This document shows positions 1 to 8,934 of a stretch of 64,000 bases of DNA, in pieces. The position numbers were made by a program, and so were the translations under genes. The stretch covers positions 806,001 through 870,000 of the forward strand of contig CBDBMH010000002.1 in the NCBI GenBank assembly GCA_965207275.1, in the 5' to 3' direction. The DNA is from Bin22 sp965207275. Lineage in GTDB: Bacteria > Chloroflexota > Dehalococcoidia > Lucifugimonadales > UBA3495. Every line of letters starts with the position of its first letter. Positions within the stretch are counted from its first letter, which is position 1. Below the pieces are notes generated by a model, which saw nothing but the letters and a program-made list of their open reading frames with translations, made no database searches and had not been told where the DNA came from.

Positions 1-2352
1 GTTGTCCTGGACAAACTGCCAGGCCAGGTAACGGCCCTTCAAATTGGCGGCCACCGCAGTAATCACGGATATGGTGTCCTGGGAGCGGACATCGTCGGTG
101 AGTGTCCGGCGCAGGGTTTCCAGCAGCAACTCGGGCTGAGTCGAACGGGCAACGGCCAGCAGCAGCCTTATTTTTTCCTCCTGCAAGTCGGTCCTGCGCT
201 CCAGGTCCCAGAGCTGGTCGTAGGTTTTCTCGTCGCCGGCCTGGGCGGCAAGGCTGAAAACTACCCCGCGCAAGTCCGGTGGCAGGGTGGACGAATCAGC
301 CAGGTAGCGCTGGAACCGCTCGGATGCCTGATTCAGCGATTCCTCATCGCCATATCCGCCGGCCTGGCTCAACACCGTGGTGCGCAACAGCGCATCCAGA
401 TGTCCCTCGCCTTCACGGGCGTCCCACCCGATGCGTCGGGCGGCCGGGCTGAACAGCTTTCGGGCGAAGGCGCGGAAACTGTTATGGCAGGGTTCCTCCG
501 CCACCAGCAGTTCAATGTCTCGCAAGTTGCTGGCCAGGTCGCTCCAGACGGAGGCGTCCGTTTCGTTTTCGTAGGCCGCCGCCAGGTCCAGGAACTGGGT
601 TATCGGCAGCAGTCCCGCCCTGGAAAGGGCGTAGGCGTCGTTCTGGATGCCCAGGCGGTCGGTGGCCGGCAGGGTAAGTGCGCTGATGGCGGGGATCAAC
701 CGCTGCCAGTCTTCATTAGAATAATTTACGCGGAAGAAACCTGTCTGCGAGGGGTTCACCTTGAACCAGGTATCGCCGCCGGCGGGCCGGGGCAGCTGCA
801 CCCTGGCCTCGGGCTGGTTCATAACCAGGGACTCGGCCCCGCCGCTGTGGGAAATGCCCACCGGCACCTGCCAGACGAGGTTTTCAGGTTCGGACTCCCC
901 CAACAGGTTGTCGTACACGAACCGCTCCTGGGTCAGGGCCAGTTCAAGGTGATCGCCGGACTCGGTGGTTTCCACATTGAGCACGGGGTAGCCCATTTGA
1001 CCGGTCCAGGTATTCATGATGGAGGTCACCGGAAGCTGGGATGCTTCCTCCAGGGCTGCCCACAGGTGCTCGGTACGGGCGTTGGCGTACTGGTTGGAGG
1101 TCAGGTACTGGTACAGCCCTTGCCGGAAGACTTCGGGGGTGAGGAACTGCTCCAGCATACGGATAACGGAAGCGCCCTTGCTGTAGCTGATGGCGTCGAA
1201 TAGCTGGCTGATCTCCGCGGGGTCCTTAACCTCCTGTTCGATGGGATGGGAGTTTTTCAGGCCGTCCAGGCTCAGGGCCCGGTTGGTGTCCATGTTGACG
1301 AACTGGGTCCACATGTCCCACTCGGGGAAGGCCCAGTCGGTGGCCTTGGTACCCATCCAGGAGGCAAAACTCTCGTTGAGCCACAGGTCGTCCCACCATT
1401 CCATGGTGACCAGGTCCCCGAACCACATGTGGGCCATTTCGTGGGCCACTACCTCCGCCACCCGCTGGCGGGTGCCGGCCGAAGAGTTTTCCGGATCCAC
1501 CAGCAGAGCCGTTTCCCGGTAGGTGATGCAGCCCCAGTTTTCCATGGCGCCGGCGGCAAAGTCGGGGATGGCAATGTGGTCGAGTTTTTCGAGGGGGTAG
1601 GGAATGCCGAAGTAGTCGTTGAAAAACTCCAGCATTCTTGCCGAGGTTTCCAGCGCGAAGCGGCCCTGTTCCTCTTTGCCCCGGGTGGTCCAAACTCCAA
1701 CGGTGGTGTTGTTGACCGCTTCCTGCTCGATATAGCTCAGGTCGCCCACGATGAAAGCCATGAGGTAGGTAGACATAATGGGCGTGCGGTTAAACATGAC
1801 CGACTTGAATCCGGCGTCCAGTCCTGCCTGCTCCAGAATGGGGGTGTTGGATACGGCCACCATGTCGGCGGGGATGTTCAGGGTCAGTTGGAAGGTGGCC
1901 TTGCAGGCCGGTTCGTCCCAGCAGGGGAAGGCGCGGCGGGCGTCAGTGGCCTCGAACTGGGTGGTAGCCAGATAGCTGACCTCCCCTTCCGGGTTGACGT
2001 ACTGGCTGCGATAGAAGCCCCGCAGCTTATCGTTGAGTTCGCCAGCGAAACGCAAGTCCAGCTGGGCGGGACCGGCCTCAATGGTTTCGGGGAAGGTGAG
2101 GGTAACGGTCTCGGTTGCCTCGTCCTGGGAGATGGAGGCGGCGCGGATCCAGCGGCCATCCTTGATGACCATTCCGGCAGAGACCCGCATTTCGGCGGCG
2201 TTCAGGACGATTTCGGAGGTGGGTTCCCTGATATCGATGTCGATCACTTCCAGCCCGTCAAAGGTAAACTTGTCCATGTAGGGCTGCAGGTTGATCTGGT
2301 AGTGAATTGGACGAACATTGGTGGGCAATAGCAGGGCATCAACGGTGGGCAT
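1..2352 (-). CDS. M1 family zinc aminopeptidase (PepN/ERAP-like), partial
   Basis: Zinc metallopeptidase that removes N-terminal residues from peptides, probably in the cytoplasm because no signal peptide is seen. The reading frame is open from an ATG at 2352 to the left edge (784 codons), so the C-terminus is missing. The substrate-anchoring GAMEN motif is at residues 268-272. The zinc site HEMAH is at 304-308, with the third ligand Glu in LWLNE at 327, the exact HExxH-x18-E spacing of gluzincins. The N-terminal beta domain is about 1-200; the region after about 530 is helical, as in ERAP1_C domains. The small membrane protein upstream lies on the same strand and may share a transcript. Family call certain, substrate unknown. 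Confidence 0.95.
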   Translation of the reverse strand, partial: MPTVDALLLPTNVRPIHYQINLQPYMDKFTFDGLEVIDIDIREPTSEIVLNAAEMRVSAGMVIKDGRWIRAASISQDEATETVTLTFPETIEAGPAQLDLRFAGELNDKLRGFYRSQYVNPEGEVSYLATTQFEATDARRAFPCWDEPACKATFQLTLNIPADMVAVSNTPILEQAGLDAGFKSVMFNRTPIMSTYLMAFIVGDLSYIEQEAVNNTTVGVWTTRGKEEQGRFALETSARMLEFFNDYFGIPYPLEKLDHIAIPDFAAGAMENWGCITYRETALLVDPENSSAGTRQRVAEVVAHEMAHMWFGDLVTMEWWDDLWLNESFASWMGTKATDWAFPEWDMWTQFVNMDTNRALSLDGLKNSHPIEQEVKDPAEISQLFDAISYSKGASVIRMLEQFLTPEVFRQGLYQYLTSNQYANARTEHLWAALEEASQLPVTSIMNTWTGQMGYPVLNVETTESGDHLELALTQERFVYDNLLGESEPENLVWQVPVGISHSGGAESLVMNQPEARVQLPRPAGGDTWFKVNPSQTGFFRVNYSNEDWQRLIPAISALTLPATDRLGIQNDAYALSRAGLLPITQFLDLAAAYENETDASVWSDLASNLRDIELLVAEEPCHNSFRAFARKLFSPAARRIGWDAREGEGHLDALLRTTVLSQAGGYGDEESLNQASERFQRYLADSSTLPPDLRGVVFSLAAQAGDEKTYDQLWDLERRTDLQEEKIRLLLAVARSTQPELLLETLRRTLTDDVRSQDTISVITAVAANLKGRYLAWQFVQDN

Positions 2353-2463
2353 TTTCCAGCTCCTGTGAATCATATGCGGACGAACCGCAGGGAATTCTGT
2401 CTGACCTTTGACTTGGTACCGGTTTTCAGGCTAAGGCAATGATAAGGGCAGGGAAGTAGTGGT

Positions 2464-2868
2464 TCAACCGGGCAGGCCCCGGCCCCCGCTTTCACCGTTC
2501 GTGGATTCGCCGGAATCGTCGGGTTCGCCGGGTTTGTCAGGCTTGAGGGTTTCGTCAGCGTCCTCAGCCTGCGCCAGTTCCCGGTAAACCCGGATGGCGG
2601 CAGCCCTGGTGAGGGCAAAGTGGGTTATGGGGCCGAGAACCAGGGCGAGGATGATGGAAGTAAGGAAAGGCTGCCACGTTACCAGGTCCATGCGGGGCGA
2701 CAGCCGGAAATCCTCCGGCAAAGTTGCCAGTTGGGGCAGAAGTTCCAGAAATACCAAGCCCATTCGAAATGCGAAAATCCCAAGGAACCACAGAAGGGAA
2801 AGCAACGCCATGGAAAGGTAGTCGTTTGCGTCCAGACCCAGCTCTATGTAATAGCCTCCGATTCTCAT
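2464..2868 (-). CDS. Small two-helix membrane protein, unknown function
   Basis: A 134-residue protein starting at an ATG preceded by GGGAGGC. Two hydrophobic segments are visible (about residues 18-45 and 68-90). The N-terminal part carries conserved-looking Gly/Tyr, and the last ~35 residues form a hydrophilic tail rich in Asp, Glu, Pro, Ser and Gly. It resembles short bacterial DUF membrane proteins, but I cannot name a family. It sits 111 bp upstream of the aminopeptidase on the same strand and diverges from leuC. Confidence 0.7.
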   Translation of the reverse strand: MRIGGYYIELGLDANDYLSMALLSLLWFLGIFAFRMGLVFLELLPQLATLPEDFRLSPRMDLVTWQPFLTSIILALVLGPITHFALTRAAAIRVYRELAQAEDADETLKPDKPGEPDDSGESTNGESGGRGLPG

Positions 2869-2949
2869 GCCTGCCTCCCAACATCTCCCGTCTATATACC
2901 AGCCGACACTTGTCCATCCACCACCGGACTATCTGGCAAAAGAACTTTG

Positions 2950-2978
2950 CTGTCAACCGTAAAGGGGAATGTTATAAT
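2950..2978 (+). promoter_or_regulatory. Candidate sigma70 promoter of leuCD
   Basis: A perfect -10 TATAAT at 2973-2978 lies 17 bp after CTGTCA at 2950-2955 (four of six matches to TTGACA). A start near 2985 would leave a leader of about 70 nt before leuC. No leucine-rich leader peptide or T-box was recognised in it. Confidence 0.5.
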
Positions 2979-3053
2979 GGCCCGAACTCAAAAGTCGGCC
3001 CTTTCCATAGCGGAATCCAAGGGCATAAAGATATTCGGGGAGATATTTCAGCT

Positions 3054-4454
3054 ATGCCGCCACAGACGATGTTCGAGAAGATCTGGGACGCCCACCTGGT
3101 ACACGAGGAACCTGGGCAGCCCTCGATTCTCTACGTGGACTTGCACCTGATCCACGAGGTGACCACGCCGCAGGCTTTCGAGGGCCTGAGAATGGCCGGC
3201 CGGCAGGTCCGGCGCCCGGACCTTACCGTTGCGACCGTAGACCATAACACACCCACCTGGGACCTGTCCCTGCCAATTACCGACGAAATTTCCAAGGGTC
3301 AGCTGGATGCCATGATCGAGAATACGCGCGAGTTTGGCATTCCCCTGTATGATCGGTACAGCCCCTACCAGGGAATCGTCCACGTCATTGGGCCCGACCT
3401 GGGGTATACACTGCCCGGCAAGACGGTGGTATGCGGGGACAGCCACACATCAACCCACGGGGCCCTGGGCTGCTTCGCCCTGGGCATCGGCACCTCCGAA
3501 GTGGAGCACGTGCTGGCGACCCAGACCCTCCGCCAGTTCAAGCCCAGGACCATGGAGGTCCGAGTCAACGGACAGTTGCCCATGGGCGTGGTCGCCAAGG
3601 ACGTCATCCTTGGAATCATCGGCCGTATCGGCATCGGCGGCGGCGTGGGGCACGTTATCGAGTATACGGGCGAGGCCATCAGGTCGCTGTCCATGGACGG
3701 CCGCATGACGGTCTGCAACATGAGCATTGAGGGCGGCGCCCGGGCGGGAATGATTGCCCCCGACGAGACCACCTTCGAATATGTTTCGGGTCGCCAATAC
3801 GCCCCCAAGGGCAGGGACCTGGAAAAGGCTATAGACGAATGGCGCCAGCTTCCCACCGATGCGGGCGCTTCCTTCGACAGATTGGTGGAAATAGACGCGG
3901 CCAGCCTGGAACCCTTTGTAACCTGGGGTACCAACCCCGGAATGGTTGCTAAAGTAACCGATCGGGTGCCCGACCCCGCGTCCTTCGATGACCCGGCCCA
4001 GCGAGAGTCGGCCGGCCGGGCGCTGACCTACATGGACCTGGAACCCGATACCCCCATTTCCGACATCAAGCTGGACCGGGTCTTTATTGGCGCCTGCACC
4101 AACTCCAGGCTGGAGGACCTGCGGGCCGCCGCCGAAGTCGTAAAGGGCCGCAGCGTTCATCCCGATGTCTACGCCATGGTGGTTCCAGGTTCCGCCCTGA
4201 TCAAGGTCCAGGCGGAGACCGAGGGCCTGGACCGCATTTTCATGGACGCCGGTTTCGACTGGCGGGTAGCGGGATGCTCGATGTGCCTGGGCATGAACCC
4301 GGACATCCTTTCCCCGGGCCAGCGCTGCGCCTCCACCTCAAATCGCAATTTTGAAGGCCGCCAGGGCCAGGGCGGCCGCACGCACCTGGTAAGCCCGCCC
4401 ATGGCCGCCGCGGCCGCCATCGCCGGGCACTTTGTTGACATCAGGGAATGGTAG
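3054..4454 (+). CDS. leuC: 3-isopropylmalate dehydratase large subunit (aconitase superfamily)
   Basis: Isomerises 2- and 3-isopropylmalate in leucine synthesis, using a 4Fe-4S cluster, as a heterodimer with LeuD. The 466-residue length matches LeuC. The N-terminus has the FEKIWDAH and HLIHEVTTPQAF blocks typical of LeuC. Cluster cysteines are at about 348 (in GACTNSR) and 408/411 (CSMC). The frame is open further upstream, but family similarity begins at this ATG; another ATG at 3069 is possible. A GGGGAG lies 12 bases before the chosen start. leuD follows 12 bp later. Homoaconitase or citramalate-pathway isomerase activity cannot be excluded from sequence alone. Confidence 0.93.
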   Translation: MPPQTMFEKIWDAHLVHEEPGQPSILYVDLHLIHEVTTPQAFEGLRMAGRQVRRPDLTVATVDHNTPTWDLSLPITDEISKGQLDAMIENTREFGIPLYDRYSPYQGIVHVIGPDLGYTLPGKTVVCGDSHTSTHGALGCFALGIGTSEVEHVLATQTLRQFKPRTMEVRVNGQLPMGVVAKDVILGIIGRIGIGGGVGHVIEYTGEAIRSLSMDGRMTVCNMSIEGGARAGMIAPDETTFEYVSGRQYAPKGRDLEKAIDEWRQLPTDAGASFDRLVEIDAASLEPFVTWGTNPGMVAKVTDRVPDPASFDDPAQRESAGRALTYMDLEPDTPISDIKLDRVFIGACTNSRLEDLRAAAEVVKGRSVHPDVYAMVVPGSALIKVQAETEGLDRIFMDAGFDWRVAGCSMCLGMNPDILSPGQRCASTSNRNFEGRQGQGGRTHLVSPPMAAAAAIAGHFVDIREW

Positions 4455-4466
4455 GAGAAAAACAAC

Positions 4467-5057
4467 ATGGAACCTTTTGTGAAGATTAACGGCGTGGCCG
4501 CGCCCCTGGATCGAGCTAATGTCGACACCGACGCCATAATACCGGCCATTCATCTCAAGAGCATTCGCCGTACGGGGTATGGGCAGTTCCTGTTTGAGCG
4601 GTGGCGGTTCAACGAGGACGGCAGCGCCAGGCCTGAATTTGTACTGAATCAGCCCAGTTATGCCAATGCCAACATCCTGATTGCCGGCAACAACTTTGGC
4701 TGCGGATCCTCCCGGGAGCACGCTCCCTGGGCCCTGGGCGAGTACGGCATCCGCTGTGTCGTTGCGCCCAGCTTCGCGGACATTTTTTTCAATAATTGCT
4801 TCCAGAACGGTCTGCTGCCCATCGTGCTGCCGGAAGAGACAGTACGGCAGTTTATGGACCTGGCCCTGGAAAACCCGGGGATTGAGTTGCACGTAGACCT
4901 GGAGGGCCAGCGTATCTGGGACGAAAACGAAGAAGTTGTCGCCGAATTTGACGTGGACTCCTTCCGACGCTACTGCCTGCTGAACGGGCTGGACGACATA
5001 GGGTTGACCATGCAGCAGGAGGACAAGATAGCCGCTTTCGAGGCTGCCAGGGGCTAA
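4467..5057 (+). CDS. leuD: 3-isopropylmalate dehydratase small subunit
   Basis: The swivel-domain partner of LeuC, 196 residues as usual for this subunit. It shows the LeuD opening block, the NVDTDAIIPA substrate loop near residue 20, and the NNFGCGSSREHAPWAL motif near residues 74-89. The distance from the leuC stop is 12 bp and includes an AGGAGA site, so the two are surely cotranscribed and translationally linked. No leuA or leuB lies in the window. Confidence 0.95.
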   Translation: MEPFVKINGVAAPLDRANVDTDAIIPAIHLKSIRRTGYGQFLFERWRFNEDGSARPEFVLNQPSYANANILIAGNNFGCGSSREHAPWALGEYGIRCVVAPSFADIFFNNCFQNGLLPIVLPEETVRQFMDLALENPGIELHVDLEGQRIWDENEEVVAEFDVDSFRRYCLLNGLDDIGLTMQQEDKIAAFEAARG

Positions 5058-5122
5058 CCTGGGTCAGCCGCCGATCCAGCGCGCCACGGTGGCCGCCAAC
5101 TGAAAGAACAGGGGGTAAGCGA

Positions 5123-6769
5123 TTGAATACGATAGAAGCCATATCCGAAATTCTCAAGCGGGAAGGTGTGGAGTACCTCAGTTGCTTTCCCACCACGCCG
5201 GTAATCGAGGCCGCCGCCGCTGCTGGCATACGTCCCATTGTCTGCCGCCAGGAAAGGGTGGGCGTGGGGATTGCCGACGGGTTCAGCCGAGTAAGTGACG
5301 GCGAAGTTCCCGGCGTTTTTGCCATGCAGTATGGCCCCGGGGCGGAGAATGCCTATCCCGGGGTGGCCACCGCCTATTCCGATTCCACTCCCATTCTGTT
5401 GCTGCCCCTGGGCGAGCCCCGTGAACGGCAGGGCATCAGCCCCCACTTCAACTCCGTAACCAACTACGCCGGGGTCACCAAGTACGTCGAACAGATCAAT
5501 TCTCCTTCCCGGACCACCCAAATCATGCGGAGGGCTTTCGCCAGCCTGCACCAGGGTCGGGTGGGACCGGTAATGGTGGAGATTCCCTCGGATATTGCGC
5601 TGGAAGAGGTGGATGAGTCGGCCTTCTTCTGGAGCGGCCGGGTCCGCCCGCTGGCTTCCCAGGGCAGCCCCTCCGACGTGGAGGCCGCCGCCCGGGCCTT
5701 GTGCGGCGCCCGCTACCCGGTAATCCATGCCGGCCAGGGCGTCCTCTACGCGAAAGCCTACGATGAGCTAATAGAACTGGCGGAACTGCTGCAGGTACCG
5801 GTGATGACCACCCTGCTGGGCAAGAGCGCCTTCCCTGAAACGCACCCCCTGGCTTTGGGCAGCGGCTCGGGCGTAATGTCCGGTCCCGTCTATCACTTTG
5901 TGCGCCGTTCCGACCTAATCTTCGGAATCGGCTGCAGTTTCACCAAGCATGGAATGTCCATGAACATTCCCCCGGGTAAGAGCATCATCCACGCCACCAA
6001 TGACCCCCGGGACATCAACAAGGACTATGACGTTGATTATCCCATTGTGGGCGACGCCAAACTGGTGCTGCGCCAGATGATCGATGCCTGCCGGGATATT
6101 GTCGGCGAAACCCGGAAGAATGATGCAAGCACAGCCATTGAAATCCGTTCCGAAAGGGATGCCTGGCTCAACGACTGGGTGCACAAACTCAACGATTCCG
6201 GCAGGCCCATAAACCCTTATCGGATTATCAAGGACTTCATGCAGACCATCCCACCCAGCGAGGCCATCATTACCCACGACTCGGGTAGTCCCCGCGACCA
6301 GATAATGCCCTTCTACCGCACTGAGGGCCCCCGAAGCTACCTGGGCTGGGGCAAGTCCCACGGACTGGGCACGGGGCTGGGTCTGGTCATGGGCGCCAAG
6401 CTGGCCAAGCCGGAGAAGGTCTGCGTCAACTTCATGGGAGACGCCGCATTCGGCATGACCGGGCTGGACTTTGAAACGGCGGCGCGCTGCGGAATACCCA
6501 TCATTACCGTGGTGCTGAACAACTCCACCATGGCAGTGGAAACTAACGCCATGGCCACCTCCCATGCCCTCTACGGCACCCGTGACCTGGGCGGCAATTA
6601 CGCCGATATGGGGCGGGCCATGGGTGGCTATGCCGAGCGCGTTGAAGACCCTTCAGACGTTTCTGCCGCCTTCCAGCGCGCCCGACAGCAAACCGAAGAG
6701 GGCCGGGCCGTGCTGCTGGAGTTCATCACCGCGGCGGAGACGGAAACTTCCCACAGGCGGGCATTCTAG
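5123..6769 (+). CDS. Thiamine-pyrophosphate enzyme, acetolactate-synthase-like
   Basis: A 548-residue three-domain TPP enzyme. The PYR domain carries the catalytic glutamate in the CRQERVGVG segment near residue 51. A central DHS-like domain spans about 190-330. The C-terminal PP domain holds the diphosphate motif as GDAAFGM (about 440), ending near NN in VVLNNSTM. The start is a TTG preceded by AGGGGG. It lies 65 bp after leuD and probably shares its transcript. It looks like an acetolactate synthase large subunit, but no regulatory ilvN follows, and many such Chloroflexota proteins are only classed as TPP-requiring decarboxylases or ligases. Substrate unresolved. Confidence 0.85.
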   Translation: MNTIEAISEILKREGVEYLSCFPTTPVIEAAAAAGIRPIVCRQERVGVGIADGFSRVSDGEVPGVFAMQYGPGAENAYPGVATAYSDSTPILLLPLGEPRERQGISPHFNSVTNYAGVTKYVEQINSPSRTTQIMRRAFASLHQGRVGPVMVEIPSDIALEEVDESAFFWSGRVRPLASQGSPSDVEAAARALCGARYPVIHAGQGVLYAKAYDELIELAELLQVPVMTTLLGKSAFPETHPLALGSGSGVMSGPVYHFVRRSDLIFGIGCSFTKHGMSMNIPPGKSIIHATNDPRDINKDYDVDYPIVGDAKLVLRQMIDACRDIVGETRKNDASTAIEIRSERDAWLNDWVHKLNDSGRPINPYRIIKDFMQTIPPSEAIITHDSGSPRDQIMPFYRTEGPRSYLGWGKSHGLGTGLGLVMGAKLAKPEKVCVNFMGDAAFGMTGLDFETAARCGIPIITVVLNNSTMAVETNAMATSHALYGTRDLGGNYADMGRAMGGYAERVEDPSDVSAAFQRARQQTEEGRAVLLEFITAAETETSHRRAF

Positions 6770-6820
6770 CGGGTGCGCCGCTGGGTAAGCCACTGAATCC
6801 AGGGAAATTGTGGTCAATGC

Positions 6821-6852
6821 AGGGCGGGAGAAAAACCCGCCCTGAATTTTTT
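6821..6852 (+). terminator. Rho-independent terminator after the TPP enzyme
   Basis: An eight-base-pair GC-rich stem (AGGGCGGG at 6821-6828 with CCCGCCCT at 6836-6843, seven-base A-rich loop) is followed by a six-T run at 6847-6852. It closes the leuCD/TPP transcription unit just before the ribosome-binding site of the next gene. Confidence 0.85.
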
Positions 6853-6867
6853 GCGGAGGATTAGACG

Positions 6868-7236
6868 ATGCCCCCACGTTCCAGGTACCTGTTCATTGCC
6901 AGCATGGATGTCCAGCAGGACAGGGAAGCGCGATTCAACGAAGTGTACAACACCGAGCATTGCCCGCTTCTTTCCCAAGTCCCCGGCGTCATTTCCGTCG
7001 CCCGCTTTGAGACCCAGGAATTGGTGATGGTGATGGGCGGGGAGACCAGGCGAATCGTAATCGAGAACGAGCCCAAGCACCATGCCATGTACGAGCTTGA
7101 GTCGCCCGAGGTGCTGACCGGCCCCGGCTGGAGCGAGGCGGTGGATGCGGGAAGCTGGCCCGAGGACGTACGACCCTACACCCTGAACCGCAGGCATACG
7201 CTGTTGAAGCTCACCTACCCGGAAAACCAGGGGTGA
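6868..7236 (+). CDS. Small EthD/ABM-type ferredoxin-fold protein, function unknown
   Basis: 122 residues, starting at an ATG preceded by GGAGGA. The opening strand (YLFIASMDV) and the NTEHCPLLSQVPGV helix-turn resemble dimeric alpha-beta-barrel (EthD/Dabb-like) proteins of about 100-120 residues. No catalytic residue can be assigned. It begins only 15 bases after the T-run of the upstream terminator, so it is either read through at low level or has its own promoter. Confidence 0.7.
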   Translation: MPPRSRYLFIASMDVQQDREARFNEVYNTEHCPLLSQVPGVISVARFETQELVMVMGGETRRIVIENEPKHHAMYELESPEVLTGPGWSEAVDAGSWPEDVRPYTLNRRHTLLKLTYPENQG

Positions 7237-7348
7237 GGCAATTCGGCCCGCCCCGGCAGGTCTTGACAGGGGATAGGCGCTAGTTAGCAGTCAGCTAGAA
7301 ACTGTCCCGAATATGGCAGTTGAGGGTGAGGCCATAGCTGGGCAAGGC

Positions 7349-7402
7349 CTCACCCCCATGCTGACTTTCCCCCCGCAAAGGGGGAAGGGGCTGTCGAGAC
7401 AG
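7349..7402. repeat. Dispersed intergenic palindromic repeat (copy B1)
   Basis: Contains a CACCCCCAT block, a C-run with CAAAGGGGGAAGGGG, and GCTGTCGAGACAG. The same arrangement recurs at 58332-58386, with looser relatives at 40569-40672 and 55748-55815. All four are intergenic. The CCCC/GGGG arms can pair into a hairpin. Confidence 0.6.
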
Positions 7403-7406
7403 TTGG

Positions 7407-7751
7407 TTAGCCCTGGTTGGCCAGGGGAATGGTGGCGGTAACGCAGGGCACGTCGCCATAGGTGGCGGTAGTGTGGCCTTGGCCCGTGGTATCGGCCACC
7501 AGGCGGGCATCGCCGGGGCCGAAGACGTGCTTGGACCCGTCGCCCAGGCCAATTTCCAACTGACCGGACAGGATAATCACGTACTGGGCCCGGGGCGCCG
7601 GATGCCAGTCCTGGAAGCGGCCCACGGGCGCCTCGCGGAAACTTATGGTGGTGGCGTCCTGGGGGTTGGTCCAGTGCGGGGTGTTGTCCAGGTCTATGGT
7701 CTCAACGTGAGTCTGTCCGTCGTCGCCGGTGTACATTCGATAGGTTCCCAT
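7407..7751 (-). CDS. Cupin-domain protein
   Basis: A 114-residue single-domain cupin. It has a central GxxQDWHPAPRAQYVIILSG-like first cupin motif (His about 50) and a second motif around GPGDARLVADTTGQGHTT (His about 93). Such proteins bind a metal and act as small dioxygenases, isomerases or sensors; the substrate is unknown. AGGAGG precedes the ATG. It follows the dehydrogenase gene by 27 bp on the same strand and is probably the second gene of that operon. Confidence 0.82.
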   Translation of the reverse strand: MGTYRMYTGDDGQTHVETIDLDNTPHWTNPQDATTISFREAPVGRFQDWHPAPRAQYVIILSGQLEIGLGDGSKHVFGPGDARLVADTTGQGHTTATYGDVPCVTATIPLANQG

Positions 7752-7778
7752 GTCAGTCCTCCTAAATGAAATCGGATG

Positions 7779-8750
7779 TTAAATGGTCATTACGACCTTG
7801 ATTATCCCGTCTTCCTGGTTCTCGTACATCTCGAAGGCGCGCTGCACTTCCTCAAAGGGCAGACGGTGAGTAAGCATCTCACCGGGGTTGCACCAGCCAC
7901 GGCGCTTCAGATCCACCATGGTGCGTATGGGCGCCATGGGTTCACGCAATCGGCCTCCCGTGGTGGGGATTAGTTCGGGTTGCCGTTCCATCAACAGGTT
8001 GTGCTGGACCGGAATGAACTCATCTCCCTGGATGCCGAACACCATCACCTTGCCGAACTGGGCTACCAGTCTCAGGGCCGTGTTGAAGCTGTCCGGGTAA
8101 CCGGCCGCTTCCACCACCACGTCTGCGCCGCGGCCTCCGGTCAGGTCTTCAACAGCTTCCACCACGTCTACCTGGTCGGCGTTGAAAGCATGAGTCGCGC
8201 CCATTTTTCTCGACCAATCCAGCCGATAGTCGATGGGGTCAATCCCCACCAGCCGAAAGGCGCCCAACTTGGCGCAAAGCATGGTAAAGGACAGACCGAT
8301 GACTCCCTGCCCCACTACCACGACAGTCTTGCCCAACAGGCTGCCCATCTGCTGGACAGAAAAGAGAACGGTGCCCGAAGGCTGGCAGAGTACCCACTCG
8401 GCCAGATCCCCTTCGTCAGGGAGGGCGCACATCCATTCGGGGCCGGAGGCAATGTACTCCACCAGCCCGCCCGAGTTGACCCCTCGGCCAGGGTAGATGA
8501 TAACTCGCTGCCCTTCGACGTACTCCTGGCAGCGGCTTTCCACCACAACACCGGCGCACTCGTAGCCCGGCACACCGATGCGGCCCGGGTAGTGGTCCTC
8601 AGGGAAAAGGTGGCTGTACTCGTGCCGGATGTCGCTGCCGCAAACCGAAATCTTCTCCAGCTTGATCAGGCATTGCCCATCATTGGGCGAGGGTATGTTT
8701 GCGTCAATGATTTCAAATTGCCTGGGGCCGACGAGCCTGGCAGCTTTCAT
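7779..8750 (-). CDS. Medium-chain (zinc-type) alcohol dehydrogenase-like protein
   Basis: 323 residues of the MDR superfamily. A GroES-like N-terminal domain carries CGSD (first zinc ligand, near residue 38). A Rossmann domain carries VVVVGQGVIGLS (near 145) for NAD(P). Two departures from typical zinc ADHs are visible: the usual GHE pair reads GYE, and the four-cysteine structural zinc lobe is absent. The enzyme may be zinc-poor or divergent. ATG is chosen over an adjacent TTG because GGAGGC is spaced for it. Likely an NAD(P)-dependent alcohol or polyol dehydrogenase, cotranscribed with the cupin. Confidence 0.85.
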   Translation of the reverse strand: MKAARLVGPRQFEIIDANIPSPNDGQCLIKLEKISVCGSDIRHEYSHLFPEDHYPGRIGVPGYECAGVVVESRCQEYVEGQRVIIYPGRGVNSGGLVEYIASGPEWMCALPDEGDLAEWVLCQPSGTVLFSVQQMGSLLGKTVVVVGQGVIGLSFTMLCAKLGAFRLVGIDPIDYRLDWSRKMGATHAFNADQVDVVEAVEDLTGGRGADVVVEAAGYPDSFNTALRLVAQFGKVMVFGIQGDEFIPVQHNLLMERQPELIPTTGGRLREPMAPIRTMVDLKRRGWCNPGEMLTHRLPFEEVQRAFEMYENQEDGIIKVVMTI

Positions 8751-8934
8751 CAATCGACTGCCTCCGTCAAGTTTATAGATTCCGTTAGAAACATTTGCCC
8801 GGGAGGAAGGCCCTGAAACTTACCGCGCTGCGTTGGAAAAAACTTGCAACAACAGCCTGGAGGAACAGAGCTCCTGGCGCCCTCCGGCACAGACCGTAGT
8901 CCGCCGCCGGCAGGGGGCATCTTTGAAATGTTCT

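Noticed and set aside
400..1203. 267-codon plus-strand frame
   Set aside because: Antisense shadow of the M1 aminopeptidase; no family motif, codon pattern follows the opposite strand.
2724..3053. 110-codon upstream extension of leuC
   Set aside because: Contains the promoter and leader; LeuC similarity starts at 3054.
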